A DNA stretch of 64,000 nt, from positions 12,896,001-12,960,000 of the forward strand of contig JAKSXM010000132.1 of the NCBI GenBank assembly GCA_022575985.1. Direction: 5' to 3'. The notes under the pieces were generated by a model that saw nothing but the letters and a program-made list of their open reading frames with translations, was not told the origin of the DNA and made no database searches. Positions 23,357 through 36,716 of this stretch are shown one piece after another. Each line of letters starts with the position of its first letter. The stretch's first letter is position 1. The DNA is from Anagrus nilaparvatae. Its lineage: Eukaryota > Arthropoda > Insecta > Hymenoptera > Mymaridae. The translations under genes were made by a program, and so were the position numbers.

Positions 23357-26300
23357 CTACTTTAAACTTTAATTTCTGAAATTTGCATTATCCCTAATAA
23401 TTTCTATTGGTATAAAAGAACTCGCCTAATAAATTTATTTTCTTATTTACAAAAGCGGAAATTATGAAACAAAAATTAAAAAATTTAACATTAAATTATT
23501 TACAATGGTTAAAAATTTAATAAAAAGAACATTTTAACAAAATATTTATTTATTATAATAAAATATTTAATAGATTTATTTATGTGAAATTTAGAAAAAC
23601 CAGAAATTTCTCATAAATAATGCGTGAGTCAATTTAATTTAGACCCCTTAATCTGCATTGAATAAACGTAAACAGTCACAAGCATCAGCAAAAATTAAAA
23701 TAAAAACTAAATAAACAAAATGATTAAAAATATTTTTTTTCAAAAATTTTGGAATTCCAAGAATTAAATTTAATAGCCAAGTATTTTTTAAATAATCTGC
23801 AAAATAATTCATAAATTCAAATATTAATTAAACATGAAATTAATTATGATGATAAAAAATAATCAAGTTCTTAAATAATTTAAAAAGTAAAATTTATTAT
23901 TTACAAGATTAGCCTAAAAATTATTCATTGAAAAATATTGTAGGGGAGAGTCGGATAAAATCGTAAATATGTGTAAGACCTGGTAAAACCCAAAAGCTGA
24001 TTAAATTCAGTGGAGGATACAGCTTTAAAGGGAATTTTGAGTATTTAAAGGGAATATTGAGTAAATTTTGAGTATTTTTACCAAAGTATTTAGAGAATCA
24101 ACCAGACAGTCTCATATAAGCACGCATATTAATTTAATAAAATAAATTGTAAATATTTTCGCAATAAAAACTGCACCTGCATAAATTAAAAAAAATATCA
24201 AATCTTTTACTAAATTTCACATCGAATAATTTCTAATACTCGCATATTATTTTTCGGTACGCATCCCATAAATAAAGTATAAAAAATATTAATTATAATA
24301 AACAAGAGCACGTGCTTTTTATGTACAGTAAATTTGTTTTTATTTAAATATATAACACATGACTCAATCATATTTAACAATCATTAAAAAAAAAAAAAAA
24401 AAAAAAGAAGTAAAAACAACAGAAAGTCTATATGTTTAATTTATTATCATATTTGTATTATAATGTCTCGTGACTTCGTTAAGTCATGTGACAATTTGTT
24501 TAACCACGTGGTATTATTTTATTAATCTTCTTTTACTGATGTTTTTTTTTAATTTTATAACACTTTATAATACTTTAAGCAGGCTTGCTTTAAGTAAATC
24601 ATTAATTCACACATTTTTTAATAATATGGTATACGAAGAATTCTGAAAAAATTGGGTCTTTTTGGGATTTTTAGATTAGGTGTAATTTAATTTTCTTAGA
24701 TTATTAATTATTTATCAAAAAGTTAATATTTTTGTAATTCAGATTATATAATTATGTAGTTACTACATGATGGGGAAGGAGGGGGTAGGGTGTTTCACTG
24801 CTAAAAAAGCTATTACATACAATCCTGAATATGTGCCCAGCATATGCAGAATTTATTAATTTTCTTTTATTCTTTCCCAAATTACTTATTTTTCGCAGAT
24901 ACTGTGCAAAAAATTAAAAATAAAATAAAATTTTTTATTAATTGACTGCGAAAAATAATTGGAAAAACTCTTATAAATTTTAAGATATAGGCTTGTTTTG
25001 AATAAAAATTCAAGTGAAAACGTACAATTTTCATAGAATTATCCATGTACATGATATTTTATAAATAAAAAGTGACTATATAAGTTTTAAATATTAAACA
25101 AATGAAAGGTTAAAAAGCATGCAGTTGAACAGTATAAGATATTTTTACAAATAAATGATCAGCATCTAATTAATCTAATAAATACAAAAAATTAAAAAAA
25201 ATTCAAATAAACAAAAATCATATTTCTCTCACAATTTTTTGTTAATAAATATTAATATTAAATTTAAATAAAACGTTCACTGTGTTACAGTTCATATTGA
25301 CCCATGACCCCATATTATATTTTAAATAGTAGTTAAAAATCTAACGCATCGAATGGGTTAATATAAGGCTAATAAAAAACATATTTATCAAAAAACTAAA
25401 ACTTAAGTTAAATAATTTATTGTTCTTAATAGGATAAAAAAAATTCTCATTTAAAAAAATCTTGTTTTATCAAAATTTAAATCTTATTTACAGATATCCT
25501 TGTTCAAACACTGCCTATTTTACCTTAATATATTAATTTTGTTTACTTTTCATGTATTGTTTACTTTATTTGATTTGTTTAATTCAATTATTTTACTTAA
25601 TAAAATATATATATATATATATAATAATAAAGATTAAAATTTTGCGCGTGATATGATAATAAATGCATATTTTTAAAATATTAAATTTTAAAATAAATAT
25701 TTAATCGATAAATTAAAAATTTATAAAATAAATAAATATTTTATGTAAAAATTTTTTTATTTTTTTGTTTTTTATATTATTTAAAAATATTGAGACAGAA
25801 ATTTTAATTAGAACCTAAAATAGTATTTTTTGGAACTTTTAGACTCTAAAGGTACTAGTTTTTGAAATAGAACATCCTGTATCAAATCGCAGTTTCCTTA
25901 GACTCGTTTATTAGAATGTATTTGTTCAAGTTTTATCAGCAATTTCTTCACGCAATTTATTAAGAAAAGATCGAGTTTACATTTAAATTAAATGCGTAAG
26001 CCGACTTATTATAAAAATGAATTTTTACCTTTAGAAATGTTATTTTATTCTTTAAAAAAATTTATCCTCATTTCTAAACTCAAAAAATAATTAAAATTAA
26101 TTAATTAAATCTGAATAGTGAATTATAATAAATTTAAATAATTTTTCTATTAATCTTATTTTATGATCCAATTGTCAAAATATTAATTTATCTTAAAACA
26201 CATTTACAACTAAATCATATTTAAATGAAAAATTAAAAATAAATTGAAAAAAAAAAATAATAATTAAAATTTTATATATTACATAACATAAAATTTCTAG

Positions 26301-26540
26301 TCTGGTAATTTTCCTTAATAAATTAAATTTTATCGTCGAAAATTTTCAATTTTTTAATATAACAGGTGCCAATTTGTCATGGGTTGATATTTTATTTATT
26401 TGAATTTATTGATAAAATATTACGAATGATAATTCTTTTTTTTTCTTATAATTTTAAAATAATTAAAATAAAAAAAGTCATGCTACAATTTTTAAAATAA
26501 TTTTTTTGTAGTTCGCCTAAATTATATTTAAAAAAAAAAA
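23357..26540. other. AT-rich stretch, no gene seen
   Basis: Contains (A)n near 24388, an (AT)n run near 25605-25622 and a segment at 25868-25910 inverse to one near 105-150. No supportable coding. Confidence 0.5.
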
Positions 26541-26790
26541 ATATTATTTGCACAATGGGCGAAAAACTTTAGACACCAACGTGGCTTGATTCGCCAGGCA
26601 CTAGTGTTAGTGATTCCGCTATGGCCAAAACTTTTTTTTGAGCCATTGATACTAAAAATATCATTAAAATGGTTTTTGATAATTTTAAAGAAGCTAAAAT
26701 TTATCATAGACGAATTCTTCCACAACGAAAAAACTACAAAAGACGAAAATTAAATGATTTTAATGTAAAAAACTCTTTTTTATTTATTTA
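26541..26790 (+). pseudogene. Coding-like stretch with two in-frame stops, unrecognised
   Basis: One plus frame reads CTMGEKL, stop, TPTWLDSPGTSVSDSAMAKT, then FF, stop, AIDTKNIIKMVFDNFKEAK, then IYHRRILPQRKNYKRRKLN. Its amino-acid mix is more protein-like than the surrounding sequence, and the basic tail could be a localisation signal. I do not recognise the family. It could be a processed pseudogene or chance. No splice sites or start that I trust. Confidence 0.25.
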
Positions 26791-29700
26791 AAAATTAGAA
26801 TATTTTCATAATTTTACCTGGAACCAGGTGACAGTCCCAATAACGTTATTTGTGACGAAAGCATTAAAACGTGATAAAAATTAGTATAAACTAAAACAAC
26901 TTATTTCTAACAAAAAATACAAAAACTTAAAAAATATTTAAGACAGTTAATAAATCTCGTATACATAAGTAAGTCCTGATCGACACTGATCAACGAAACC
27001 AATTTATCATTTCAATTGCTTAAAAAAAAAATAGATTGATTTTAACTATTCGCAACAAACTGAACATAACTCTTTGATCTTCACTCACGATTCAAAAATT
27101 TAATACTAAGCTCTTAAATTGCATAGTACCATTTTATATATAATTTTTAGGGATTTTCCAAGTGCTTGTATTTTTGAGTAAGTGTTTGTTTATAATGGAC
27201 AAACCATAACAAGTTTTAAAAACGTCACTGATTTATCGTTATCATCCAGTCTGTTAATATCAATTTGTCTGTTTTTATTTAATAATATTAAATTTCCACG
27301 AAATAAATGTCACATTTTATATTATCTAATATTTTATGCCTTAATCAACGCTACAACTACGTTTATAAGCCGTTTGTTTATACTGTATATATGCAAAAAG
27401 AAAAAAAATTTATAATCTTCTTTGTCATTCTTTGTATGTGACGTATTGCACATCATTCATTTTTTATTTACGTTTAAATTGGATTTTTTTAAAATTATTA
27501 CGTTGATGACTCTAACTGTCATTTACTATCGAAATTGTGATACATGTATTGTAATTATGTTAACGGCCATTCAACTTATTTATTTATGAATGGTATAATA
27601 TTCTTTTTGACATTTTTTATGATAATAAAATATTATAAACTGATAAAAAATTACGAGCGAAAATTCGTCACTGGTTTGTATGTTTGAACACAACCAACAG
27701 ATCTGACAATGTGGGAATGTTAAATAAACTAATTCGCCACCCCCTATCCCAAATTCCCATTGATGTTTACTTAGTTGAATCTCTAAATCTAAATTATTTA
27801 GTCTATTCGACCGGTGACTGTGACTGATTATCCTAAAAATTTCCGGTAAAATCCAAGTGTTCAGATTCTACCTTGAATTTTATTTTGGTTTGTGCCTTGC
27901 AGGGCAATTCGAAAATGTTAAAAACTGATGCTTTGAAAAAGAATTTGACCAAAAAAATGGTTTGATATGTTGAAAACAAGGTTTTAAGCAAACAAGTATT
28001 TTGAAGCCAAAGTTAAAAAAGTTTTGAAAAAGTTCGGAAAAAATTAAAACATTAATTTTTATTTTCTCGCACATGCGCAACTTATATAAAATTTTCAAAA
28101 ATTAAGTAAGAAAGAAGGGTTAAGGTCTAGAATGCTAAAAAATGGTGAATCGTATATTTAAGGTTCGTGTCAAAAAAATGGTAAACTGCGATTTGGGTCA
28201 TTCTTTACTTATTGAAAAGCTATGTAAAATTGTTCTGCACCAGTGACGAGAAAAGATTTTTTTTTGGCTGCGCAGTGGCCAGGAAATACGTGCTTTCTGG
28301 CCGATAATTATTATTAATGGCATTTGATTGAAATATGCTGTAAATATTCATACTTGGTGTTCCAGTCCAATGTGAAAAAAACTGTATATAATTCTTAGAA
28401 AGCGAGTCTTTCGTTTATATAATTTTGGTTTAATTGGTACTAGGTTCATATAAAAAGTGTGTTTAAATTCATCTAATTCAACTAAGATGTTTTCTTAAAA
28501 ATAGAAATTTTATAAAATATATATATTTTTCAAGGTTTAAAATGATAGTACAATAAGCAGATGTAACAAAAAATTTTTTTTAGTAGTGGGGGTTTTTAGA
28601 TTTCCTTTCGTTTATAGTAGTCTAACGCGTGATTTCATCGAAGTAAGTTCTTACATTTTTATATATTTTATTATTTTAAAAAATTTTTTGATTTTTGTTT
28701 TATACAAAAATTATTATTAATGGGTATCTACGAAAAGGCTAAATAGTGTACGTACTGACGAGCCTCACACTATTTAGCCAGAGGCGAAATATCCAAACAA
28801 TTGTTAGCTCAATTTATCGAATAAAATTATTCAGAAATAATATATTTACGGCTCGTGTTCAGAAAAGTAAAGAATGGCCCAAATTGCACGTAAATTACAT
28901 TCCGAGGCGAAGCCGAGCCGTTTAGTCACGTGACTATTAAAATTTGAAATTTATAAAAAATGATTTTTTAGTTGTATATACTTTTGGATCTAGCGCTTTT
29001 AATTCGATAAATAAGCCATTGATATTTCATTTTTAATTAAAAATTTCAAAAAAAAATGTTAAGCCAACTATTAATTTTAATTTATGTACTTTTGAGAACT
29101 GTCAATTTAAAAAAAATCGTGTTTTGCAGATTTCTCGTTCATGTGCAATTAAAAAAAAATATGTTAGACCCTGGAATCAAATTCTACATGAAAAAATACG
29201 TGTTTTAGATAAAAAATATAAAAAGTCACTCATTTTTTAAAAAATAAAAAATCTTATCTGATTTTTAAAAAAAATTACCGAAAAACGAAAATGGCTGCCA
29301 AAAATCGAGAAATGAATCTTGGGGATAAAAATATTTTTGGATGTACTTTAATGGGGAAAATTACTATGGAAGAATATGAAGACTCGACCATCAGTTTGAA
29401 ACTCGTTTGATTTAAAATTTAAATTTTAAATTAACCAAATATTACTCATACACTATGTTTACCAAAAAAAAATAATAAAAACAATTTTTTTAGATTTTTT
29501 TCCAAGATTAGCTTTTTTTAAAATTATAAAGGAATTTCTTGACCATGGACAAATTTTTTTAAAGAATTAAACATTTTTTATTTAGTTCGGGTGTTTCAAG
29601 GTTTAAAACTCGTTTCTTATTTAATAGTTTAAATCTCAGCTACTACCATGCATCTCTCAGTATAATAAAATTATTTTTTATCAAATTTTTCATCTTTAAA

Positions 29701-32492
29701 AATTTCCAGTAATTTATAATAAGAGTAAACGTGTTTTGACTCAATCTCGTTTTGAATTTTAAAAATTGAGACTAGATCAGATAAATAATTTTTGTTTTTT
29801 TAATAATTGGGTTTTTTTAATACCTTTTTTAAAACTATTGAATTTTTAAGAATCAATGCATGTGTAATCTATCAATGACAAAATTAATAGATATGATCTT
29901 GAAATACATAATATTATAATAAAAAAACAAAAATTTTCTCTTAAAAAAAAAAATTATTGATAAAAATTTAATAAATATAGGTGCGTTTATTTCTTTAAAG
30001 TAAATAAAAAATCTTATCTGATTTTTTTTACCTTGACAAAATAATTATATTTTTTTTCAAAATTTTATATAAAAAATAAATTTTTTTTGATAAAATTTTT
30101 AAATTTCTGAATCATAAATTTTATGACAAACCATTTATAATAAAACATAGAATTACAATGCCATACAACTCTCCCCTAATACCTTACACAATATTCTGTT
30201 AAAAATTATAATCGTATCTTAAATAATAAAATAAACAAATAATTTATCAGATAAATAAAAAAGAATTTTTTTTTAATCAGTTTTAATCAGTAAATAATAA
30301 AATTATTTTCAAAAAAAAATACATTATTTTATCAAATTAATAAATAAAATATGACCGTTTCTAAATTTTATGATTTTAAACTGATAAAAAAAAAATCTTA
30401 CAAAATATTGTTTTTTTTATTTAATATCGGTCAAGGAAAAAAAATTGGAAAAAAATGATATTTTGAAAAATATATAATAATGACCATTAAATTTGTTGTG
30501 TTTTATTTATAAATAAGAGAAAAAAAAAGAGCTTATATAATTTTATTCAGGAAACTAATTTAAAAAATTATTTTTTTTTATTTTATGATATGATTGTTTA
30601 AAATGTTTAATTAAGTAATAATTAATTTTTATTTTAAAGTTTCATCAGAAAATTTAAATTTTATTAGCTTCGTCTGGAAATATTTATTTTTAACAAATGC
30701 GATTATAGGAGCTTCGTACTTAGAAAACTTTCTACGAGCTGACTAAGAAAGTAATAAGGCTCAGATGGTATTGAGTCCTGAGACCTATTTCCCCTGAACG
30801 ATTTCGAAGACATTTAAACTTTGATAAATAAAAAATTTTTGTTGACTTTTAAAAAAGGAATCAATCAATTCGCTTACTTTTTCAATATTTCTTCAATGCA
30901 GGGATAAAAAGAATTAAAAAATGGTTACCACAACACTTTAATTAAATTTTCAAATCAATTATCCAAATTTTCCAAAAACCAACCCATATATAACACACTT
31001 AAAAAATTTCAAAAAATAAGCAATTACAGTAAATACATTATGTAATAAATAAAAATTCTCGATTAATTCACTGAATTCTTCTATTTCTTTTAATAAAATA
31101 TCAATTTTTATATTATCTCTAGCAATAAATAATTCAAATCTCGTTTCTATACACAAAACGTATTAAACACAAGTGAAACTAATATCGTGAAATCGTCTTC
31201 GGAATAAAATTTTTTTTTTTTAGTCTAAAATTATACATTGTTAGAATTTTTTATAAATAAGGAAGTAATTTAAAAAAAAAAAGGAAAATTTATTATTATT
31301 TTAATTTTTACTGATAAAAATAGTGTATGTGTGCGTGTGTTTATTTGTTGTTAGAGTTTGTAAAAATGTAAACTGTAAAATTATTCTAAATTCGAAGCAA
31401 ATGAAAATTCATTTTTTGACCGAAAATTCATTGACAAAAAATTTTTACAGTGTACATAAATATTTCAAATAAAAATAAAAATAAATAACATGTAATTTAA
31501 ATATGTAACTTACTTTTTATTAAAAAATCGATTTTCCTGCTGTATATAATTAAAAAATTCAATTTTTTAATTAAAGAAATTTCTATTATATTTGCGTCCT
31601 CAAATAGAAATTTCAAGTCTTTTTTATTTTTTCAAAAATTTTTTTTTTTTTGAATTAAGGCCAAAACTTCATTCTTATAAACTTTCTTATTATTTATTTA
31701 TCCAACACCTTCGATATTCACAACGTTATTTGAGTTACCACGCATTTATGTTATTTAATTAAATATTTTTATTTTTTTAAATTTTTTAGATTAAAATAGC
31801 AATTTTCTACTTTTTTTATTAATTTCAATAAAATAACACAAATTCATTTATAAAATATGTAAGAACTGTTAGTATAATATTATTTATAATAATATATAAT
31901 CGACACTTTTTAAAAGACACTTGTTGTATTAACGGTCTCTCGCGCGCACGTTGCTCCTACTTGTATATCGGTCGTTCTAGTATTAAAAATTTTAAAGAGA
32001 AACAAATTTATATATAAGCATTTTTATATTATATCTATAATAATAATAATAATACAAAATAAGTCTTATCGTGTTTTTACATGAATATTGAAAAGAAGCG
32101 GGTTTTAATCAATTTACTTAATAAGCGCGTGCTTTTGAATATATTAATGAGGTATACTGGCAAACTATTTTTTTTATTCCCAGGAGACAGAAAAAATGTA
32201 AAAAATAGCTTAGTCAAAACTAGAAAAACTGCAGTGTTAGTTCAGTATGGATTTTTGGAGCAAAATTAAATTGGAAAAAGTTGCGTTCCCCCCCTCCCCT
32301 CAACACCTCGGGAATCTTGACGAATTTGGCCTGATAGAAACTAAAAACGGTTTTTTGCTATTTACGACTCATCCGTTAGTTTTTGAAAAGATTATAGTTA
32401 TGTTCACTATAATGCTTTAAATAATTTTATATCGCAATAGAAGTTTTGGGAAACAAAATAATGCGAATTTTCGAGAGATTTAGGGAGATGAA
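26791..32492. other. Long AT-rich stretch with dispersed repeat debris
   Basis: No gene that I can support. 28120-28330 and 28855-28925 carry phrases of a dispersed family (tgcgatttgggtcattcttt, and aaagaatggcccaaattgca in inverse form) that is best preserved at 33059-33397. 28737-28835 is the second copy of the hairpin repeat at 5365. 31930-31980 is a short GC-richer patch (tctcgcgcgcacgttgctcc) that could be promoter-proximal, possibly of the minus-strand transporter, but nothing more shows this. The minus frame 30959-31156 is hydrophobic, without family pattern, and was not called. Confidence 0.45.
28737..28835. repeat. Dispersed hairpin repeat, copy 2
   Basis: It contains ctaaatagtg facing cacactatttagcc, then ttgttagctcaattt, matching 5365-5470. 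Confidence 0.5.
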
Positions 32493-32500
32493 GTTATTAA

Positions 32501-32865
32501 CGAGGGGCTACCGTCTTGGAAATCGCGAATTTGATTTTAAAAAATTTTTGTTGATTTTTTCCTGATTTTGGGTTATTTGTACCTCAATCATGAATCGTTA
32601 CTAGATGAGATGGTTTATTTTCGTCTTTTAATGATTTTTCGTGATTTTTTGTGATTTTTAGTGATTTTTTTCGTGATTTTTCGCGATTTTTTGCGTTCTT
32701 TAGCCTTATAATTCAACCTAGACCTCAAAAATCTATTTCTTACTATTCAATATAATATTTAGCGATGTTTAACAAAAAAAATCACAAAAAATCATGAAAA
32801 ATCAAAAAAAATCAAAAAAAATCAAAAAAAATCAAATTTGTGATTTCCAAGACGATAGCCCCTCG
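32501..32865. mobile_element. 365-bp palindromic MITE with 8-bp TSD (copy 2, inverted)
   Basis: This is the reverse-oriented sister of 9589-9933, with ends cgaggggctaccgtcttgg and its complement. It is flanked by a perfect 8-bp repeat, gttattaa, at 32493-32500 and 32866-32873. The unique middle (attcaacctagacctc, and atgaatcgttactag) is shared with copy 1 in inverse order. Two copies with different 8-bp duplications prove independent insertions. Confidence 0.88.
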
Positions 32866-33058
32866 GTTATTAATTTTTGCATATTTTTCAAAATTATATT
32901 AACGTAATTTCATTCATTTGTTCAAATTCATGTTCATTCATATAGTACATTACGACCAATGTTCAGAAAAATAAAGAATTTCCCAAATCACATATAAATT
33001 ACCATTCCAAGCGCAACAGACGGGAAAATACATACTTTCTGTTTGTGTTGACAAGAAT

Positions 33059-33397
33059 AGTATATTACGAGCCCATGTGTAGAAAAGTAAAGAATGGCCT
33101 AAATTGCATGTAAATTAAAATAAATTAAATTAACTTAAATTACCATCCGAGGTGAAGCCTGCGATTTGGGTCATTCTTTATTTATGGAAAAGGGTCATAT
33201 ACGATTCATCATATACGATTTTTCTTCGTCAGTGGCCAGAAATCACGTATTTCCGATGAAAAATCGTATAGGACCCTTGTCCATAAATAAAGAATGACCC
33301 AAATCGCAGTTTACCAACCTCGGCTTCGTCTTTAATGGTAATTTACGTGCGATTTGGACCATTCTTAACTTTTCTGGACACGGGATCGTAATATACT
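33059..33397. mobile_element. 339-bp foldback containing a second nested palindrome
   Basis: The outer ends agtatattacgagcccatg and cgggatcgtaatatact pair imperfectly and continue as aaaagtaaagaatggcc against gaccattcttaactttt. Inside, 33157-33312 is a tighter palindrome from gcgatttgggtcattcttta to its complement around a gtcagtggcc loop. The shared phrases occur at several other sites in the window, so this is a multi-copy family. The next bases (ggtcgcgcagcggccggg near 33405) recur near 28270. Confidence 0.55.
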
Positions 33398-36300
33398 ATT
33401 TCCGGTCGCGCAGCGGCCGGGAAATACGTGCTTTCTGGCCGCTGACAAGAAAATAGCTATTTTCTAATCTTTTGTGAAATAGTTTATTTTTGCCGAATGC
33501 AAGCTTTTTGATCAGAGTTAGTTACTCATCATGGACGGAGATAGTTACATTCGATATGAAATGACTCGGCTACACAGTTGCCTGCGGCTCGGGTGTAACC
33601 TCGTCATTGCAGATCTCGTTTCACTCTCGGTTTCACTATCTCCAACCTGCTGTGAAATAGCTTATTTTCTCCCCTTGTATAACAATCTACTATTTTTAAA
33701 TTCCATCCGAGATTCCGTCGTGAAAGCTTGCCTCTGTAAATCAAAAACAAGTTCATCGTATACTTTACGAATTTAATGTATTAATAACATATACGCAATA
33801 TAAATAATCTAGTTTTAATGTTATAATAACTGTGACTAACTTAGATCCTTTTATTTTATATTTCTTTTTTTTTATTCTGTTTTCTATTCTTTTTTTCTTT
33901 TTTACACATTTATGTGAATTATTTTTTTCTAATTCTGTCGTCAAATCTTGCCTTTGAAAATCAAATTCACTATATACAAAGTGGTATATTCTTAACACTT
34001 GACTTTGCGTATTTTTTGGTTTCATACCTTAATTTAAGTTATGACCCTAACCACTACCTCAGTCATGAATATCCTTTACTTCGAGCCAATATGTATGCAA
34101 GGGGAGTGAAAAAGTGACAATTTTAGGGGTTTGGCGAGTCAAATTATTTACTTAAAAGAGACTGAGAGTACTTTAGCTTTATGTGCACCTAGAAGAATTA
34201 TAATTTAGGAAATTCTTATTTTTGAAAAATTAGGGAGTATATGTTAAAACTGTTATAAGTAAACATGTTCCATGCTCTTTGGTTGTGTGAACTCATAAAA
34301 GTTTTGTTTATACACATCATACACTGCACAATAAGTAAAAAAATATACCCTGTAACTATTTAGCATGTTTCAAGGGGCGATTAGCTGTGATAATTTTTTT
34401 TTTCAATAGAGACAATAATCTTAGAAAAAAATATTACATTAATATTGGTAAACATTTTCAATGTTTAAAAATTAGTTTTGATAATAATGAATTTAACAAA
34501 TTTTAAAATTTAAATACCAACAAAATTTTATTTAAAAAAAGGCGATTTTTTTATAAATACTATAAATATTTATTAAGTTAATAAAAGGAAAGTTAAGGTA
34601 AATTTTATATAAAAATTTTTTTTTTATAATATTGAATAAAGATTAAGTAGAAACAAAAATATTTACTTTGAACTAAAATCATTTGTTTTCAAATTTTATA
34701 ATTTTATATATATAACCAACATTACTATTTGTTTTCAGTATTTATTTTTCGATTATTAAAAAATGTTTTTGGGATTAAAATTTAAAAAAATATGCGATCA
34801 AAATAAATAGTGTTCATTATAATATTATAAAAACTCAAACTAGTTTTACACGATTTCTATGATTCTACATTTCATATAATTACCCATAGCTTGATGCTCT
34901 GAAATGCTTTTTTTATGAGCTCTTTTCTAAGCTTGCAATTAATCGTTCAAAAACAAAGATGAAAGCCAAATTCAATATAGAATGCAATAATTGTTTAGTC
35001 TACAGCCAATTTACCGATCATGCGAATTTAAATGGAAAAAAAAATTATTTATTGTCTGATACAGCATAGAATAAAATAAATAAGAATTTTTATTTTAAAA
35101 TTTGGGTTTCGTAATAAGAAATTAAATAAAAATATTATCTCTTAAAAAAATATTTATTTTCCCACATTTTTTATATAAAATTTTAACATCTGGCATTTAT
35201 TATATATTAAATTTTTTTATTTTTAATGTAATTTTTTTCCACAAAAAGCATAAATTTAGTTTTTTTACAATAAAAAATAATCTTACTTTATTAATTTAAC
35301 TAAATACTGTAAAAGCACGTGAGTGACGAAAGCTAATCCGTAATAATTATAATTTTGTGTAAAAAAAATTAATTATATTAGCCTGAAATAAAAAAAAAAA
35401 AGTTTTGAAATTTGGAATGTCAAAAAATATGTTATGAGTTTAGAGGGAATTTTTATCTTTTTGAAGCAGTACTAAACAGTACCAAATATTTGCCTGAATA
35501 TATAAGATTTTATTCTTGTAAATCTATTTTTCTGATCCTTTTGTTTGTTTTTGGTTTCGTAACTGTATAAATAATTTACATTGATCATAATATTTAATTT
35601 AAAAATTATTATAAATGAGTGACTCAATAAGCGTCTCGAAATTTCAAAATGTACCTTTAGCTGCGATAGATAAAATTACGCGCTCAAATCTGAAATAAAA
35701 AAGTAGGGATTCCATTTAAAATTTTTAAAGCGTAATATCTCTGATAAGGTCCAATTAGGCCCAAAATTAGTTATGCTAACTGGATTCCTCACAAAAAATG
35801 ACTAAAGTACTCGAAACTAGAATTCTAATTTACTCGCTCTATTCAACGTGCTATAAAAGCGCACCCTAGATTTATTTGTTTTTTCTTGTATACTTATAAT
35901 TATAACCATTATGCTTTTAAACAATTTAATAAAGACGTATGTATAGAAAAAAAATTATTTTTTGTTCAATCTAAACTTATTAAACAATAATTAAATTGAA
36001 CAATTATATCGCGAATTACATCAGTATTTAGTTATAACTTATTATTAAATTTTTTTCATTTTTATTATTACAGCCATTAAAATATTTCATATAAATTAAA
36101 AATTGATTGATTTATAAGTAAATAATAAATTCCAAAATTTTTTGTCTTTAACAAGTTTCTTAGTAATTTATATTTATGTGCATTAGCTTGGCAGTTACTA
36201 AAATTGCTAGAATTTTTAATTACCAGGTCAATACCAGGTAAAATCAGGTGCTATATTTACAACAAAAATTAAGATTCCCAAAGGCTATGCCCGGATCAGA

Positions 36301-36716
36301 ACCTATGTATTTTTTGGTAATATTAAGTAGTGATTAAATTAACAAAACGATCCCAAAAACTCCATAGAAAAAAATCATTATAAAAGCGCCATTAAAAACG
36401 ATGATTTTTTTTCGATTTTTTTTGTAGTTGAAAAATGAAATACCAGATTCAAGAAATCAAGTTAAAATAATGAATCTCTTAAAACTAAAACAAACTAAAA
36501 CTCCCGTGGAAAAAATAGTTATTTATGAAACAAGTGATATAAGGTTATAATATACAAAATTCGAAGGTATACAGGGCCCAAGATCCGTAGCACCGAGGGA
36601 CTGTAATCGCATTTGGTAAAATATACATTTATATCACAAGTTTCATATTAGTATACCTATAATTTTATTTAAAAAGTGCGTTAAAGTTGTCCCACCAGTG
36701 CGTAAAAGTAACTTTT
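33398..36716. other. Non-coding stretch, no gene seen
   Basis: 33461-33700 has a GC-richer patch with gacggagatagttacattcg and a partly inverse ggtttcactatctcc, probably repeat debris. The plus frame 33531-33776 lies on it and was not called. The remainder is AT-rich without supportable features. Confidence 0.45.

Noticed and set aside
30959..31156. Hydrophobic minus frame, possible receptor exon
   Set aside because: No conserved receptor motif, and AT-driven composition explains it.
33531..33776. 81-residue plus frame starting MDGDSYIRYEM
   Set aside because: Sits on dispersed-repeat debris, without homologue that I recognise, splice sites or supporting context.
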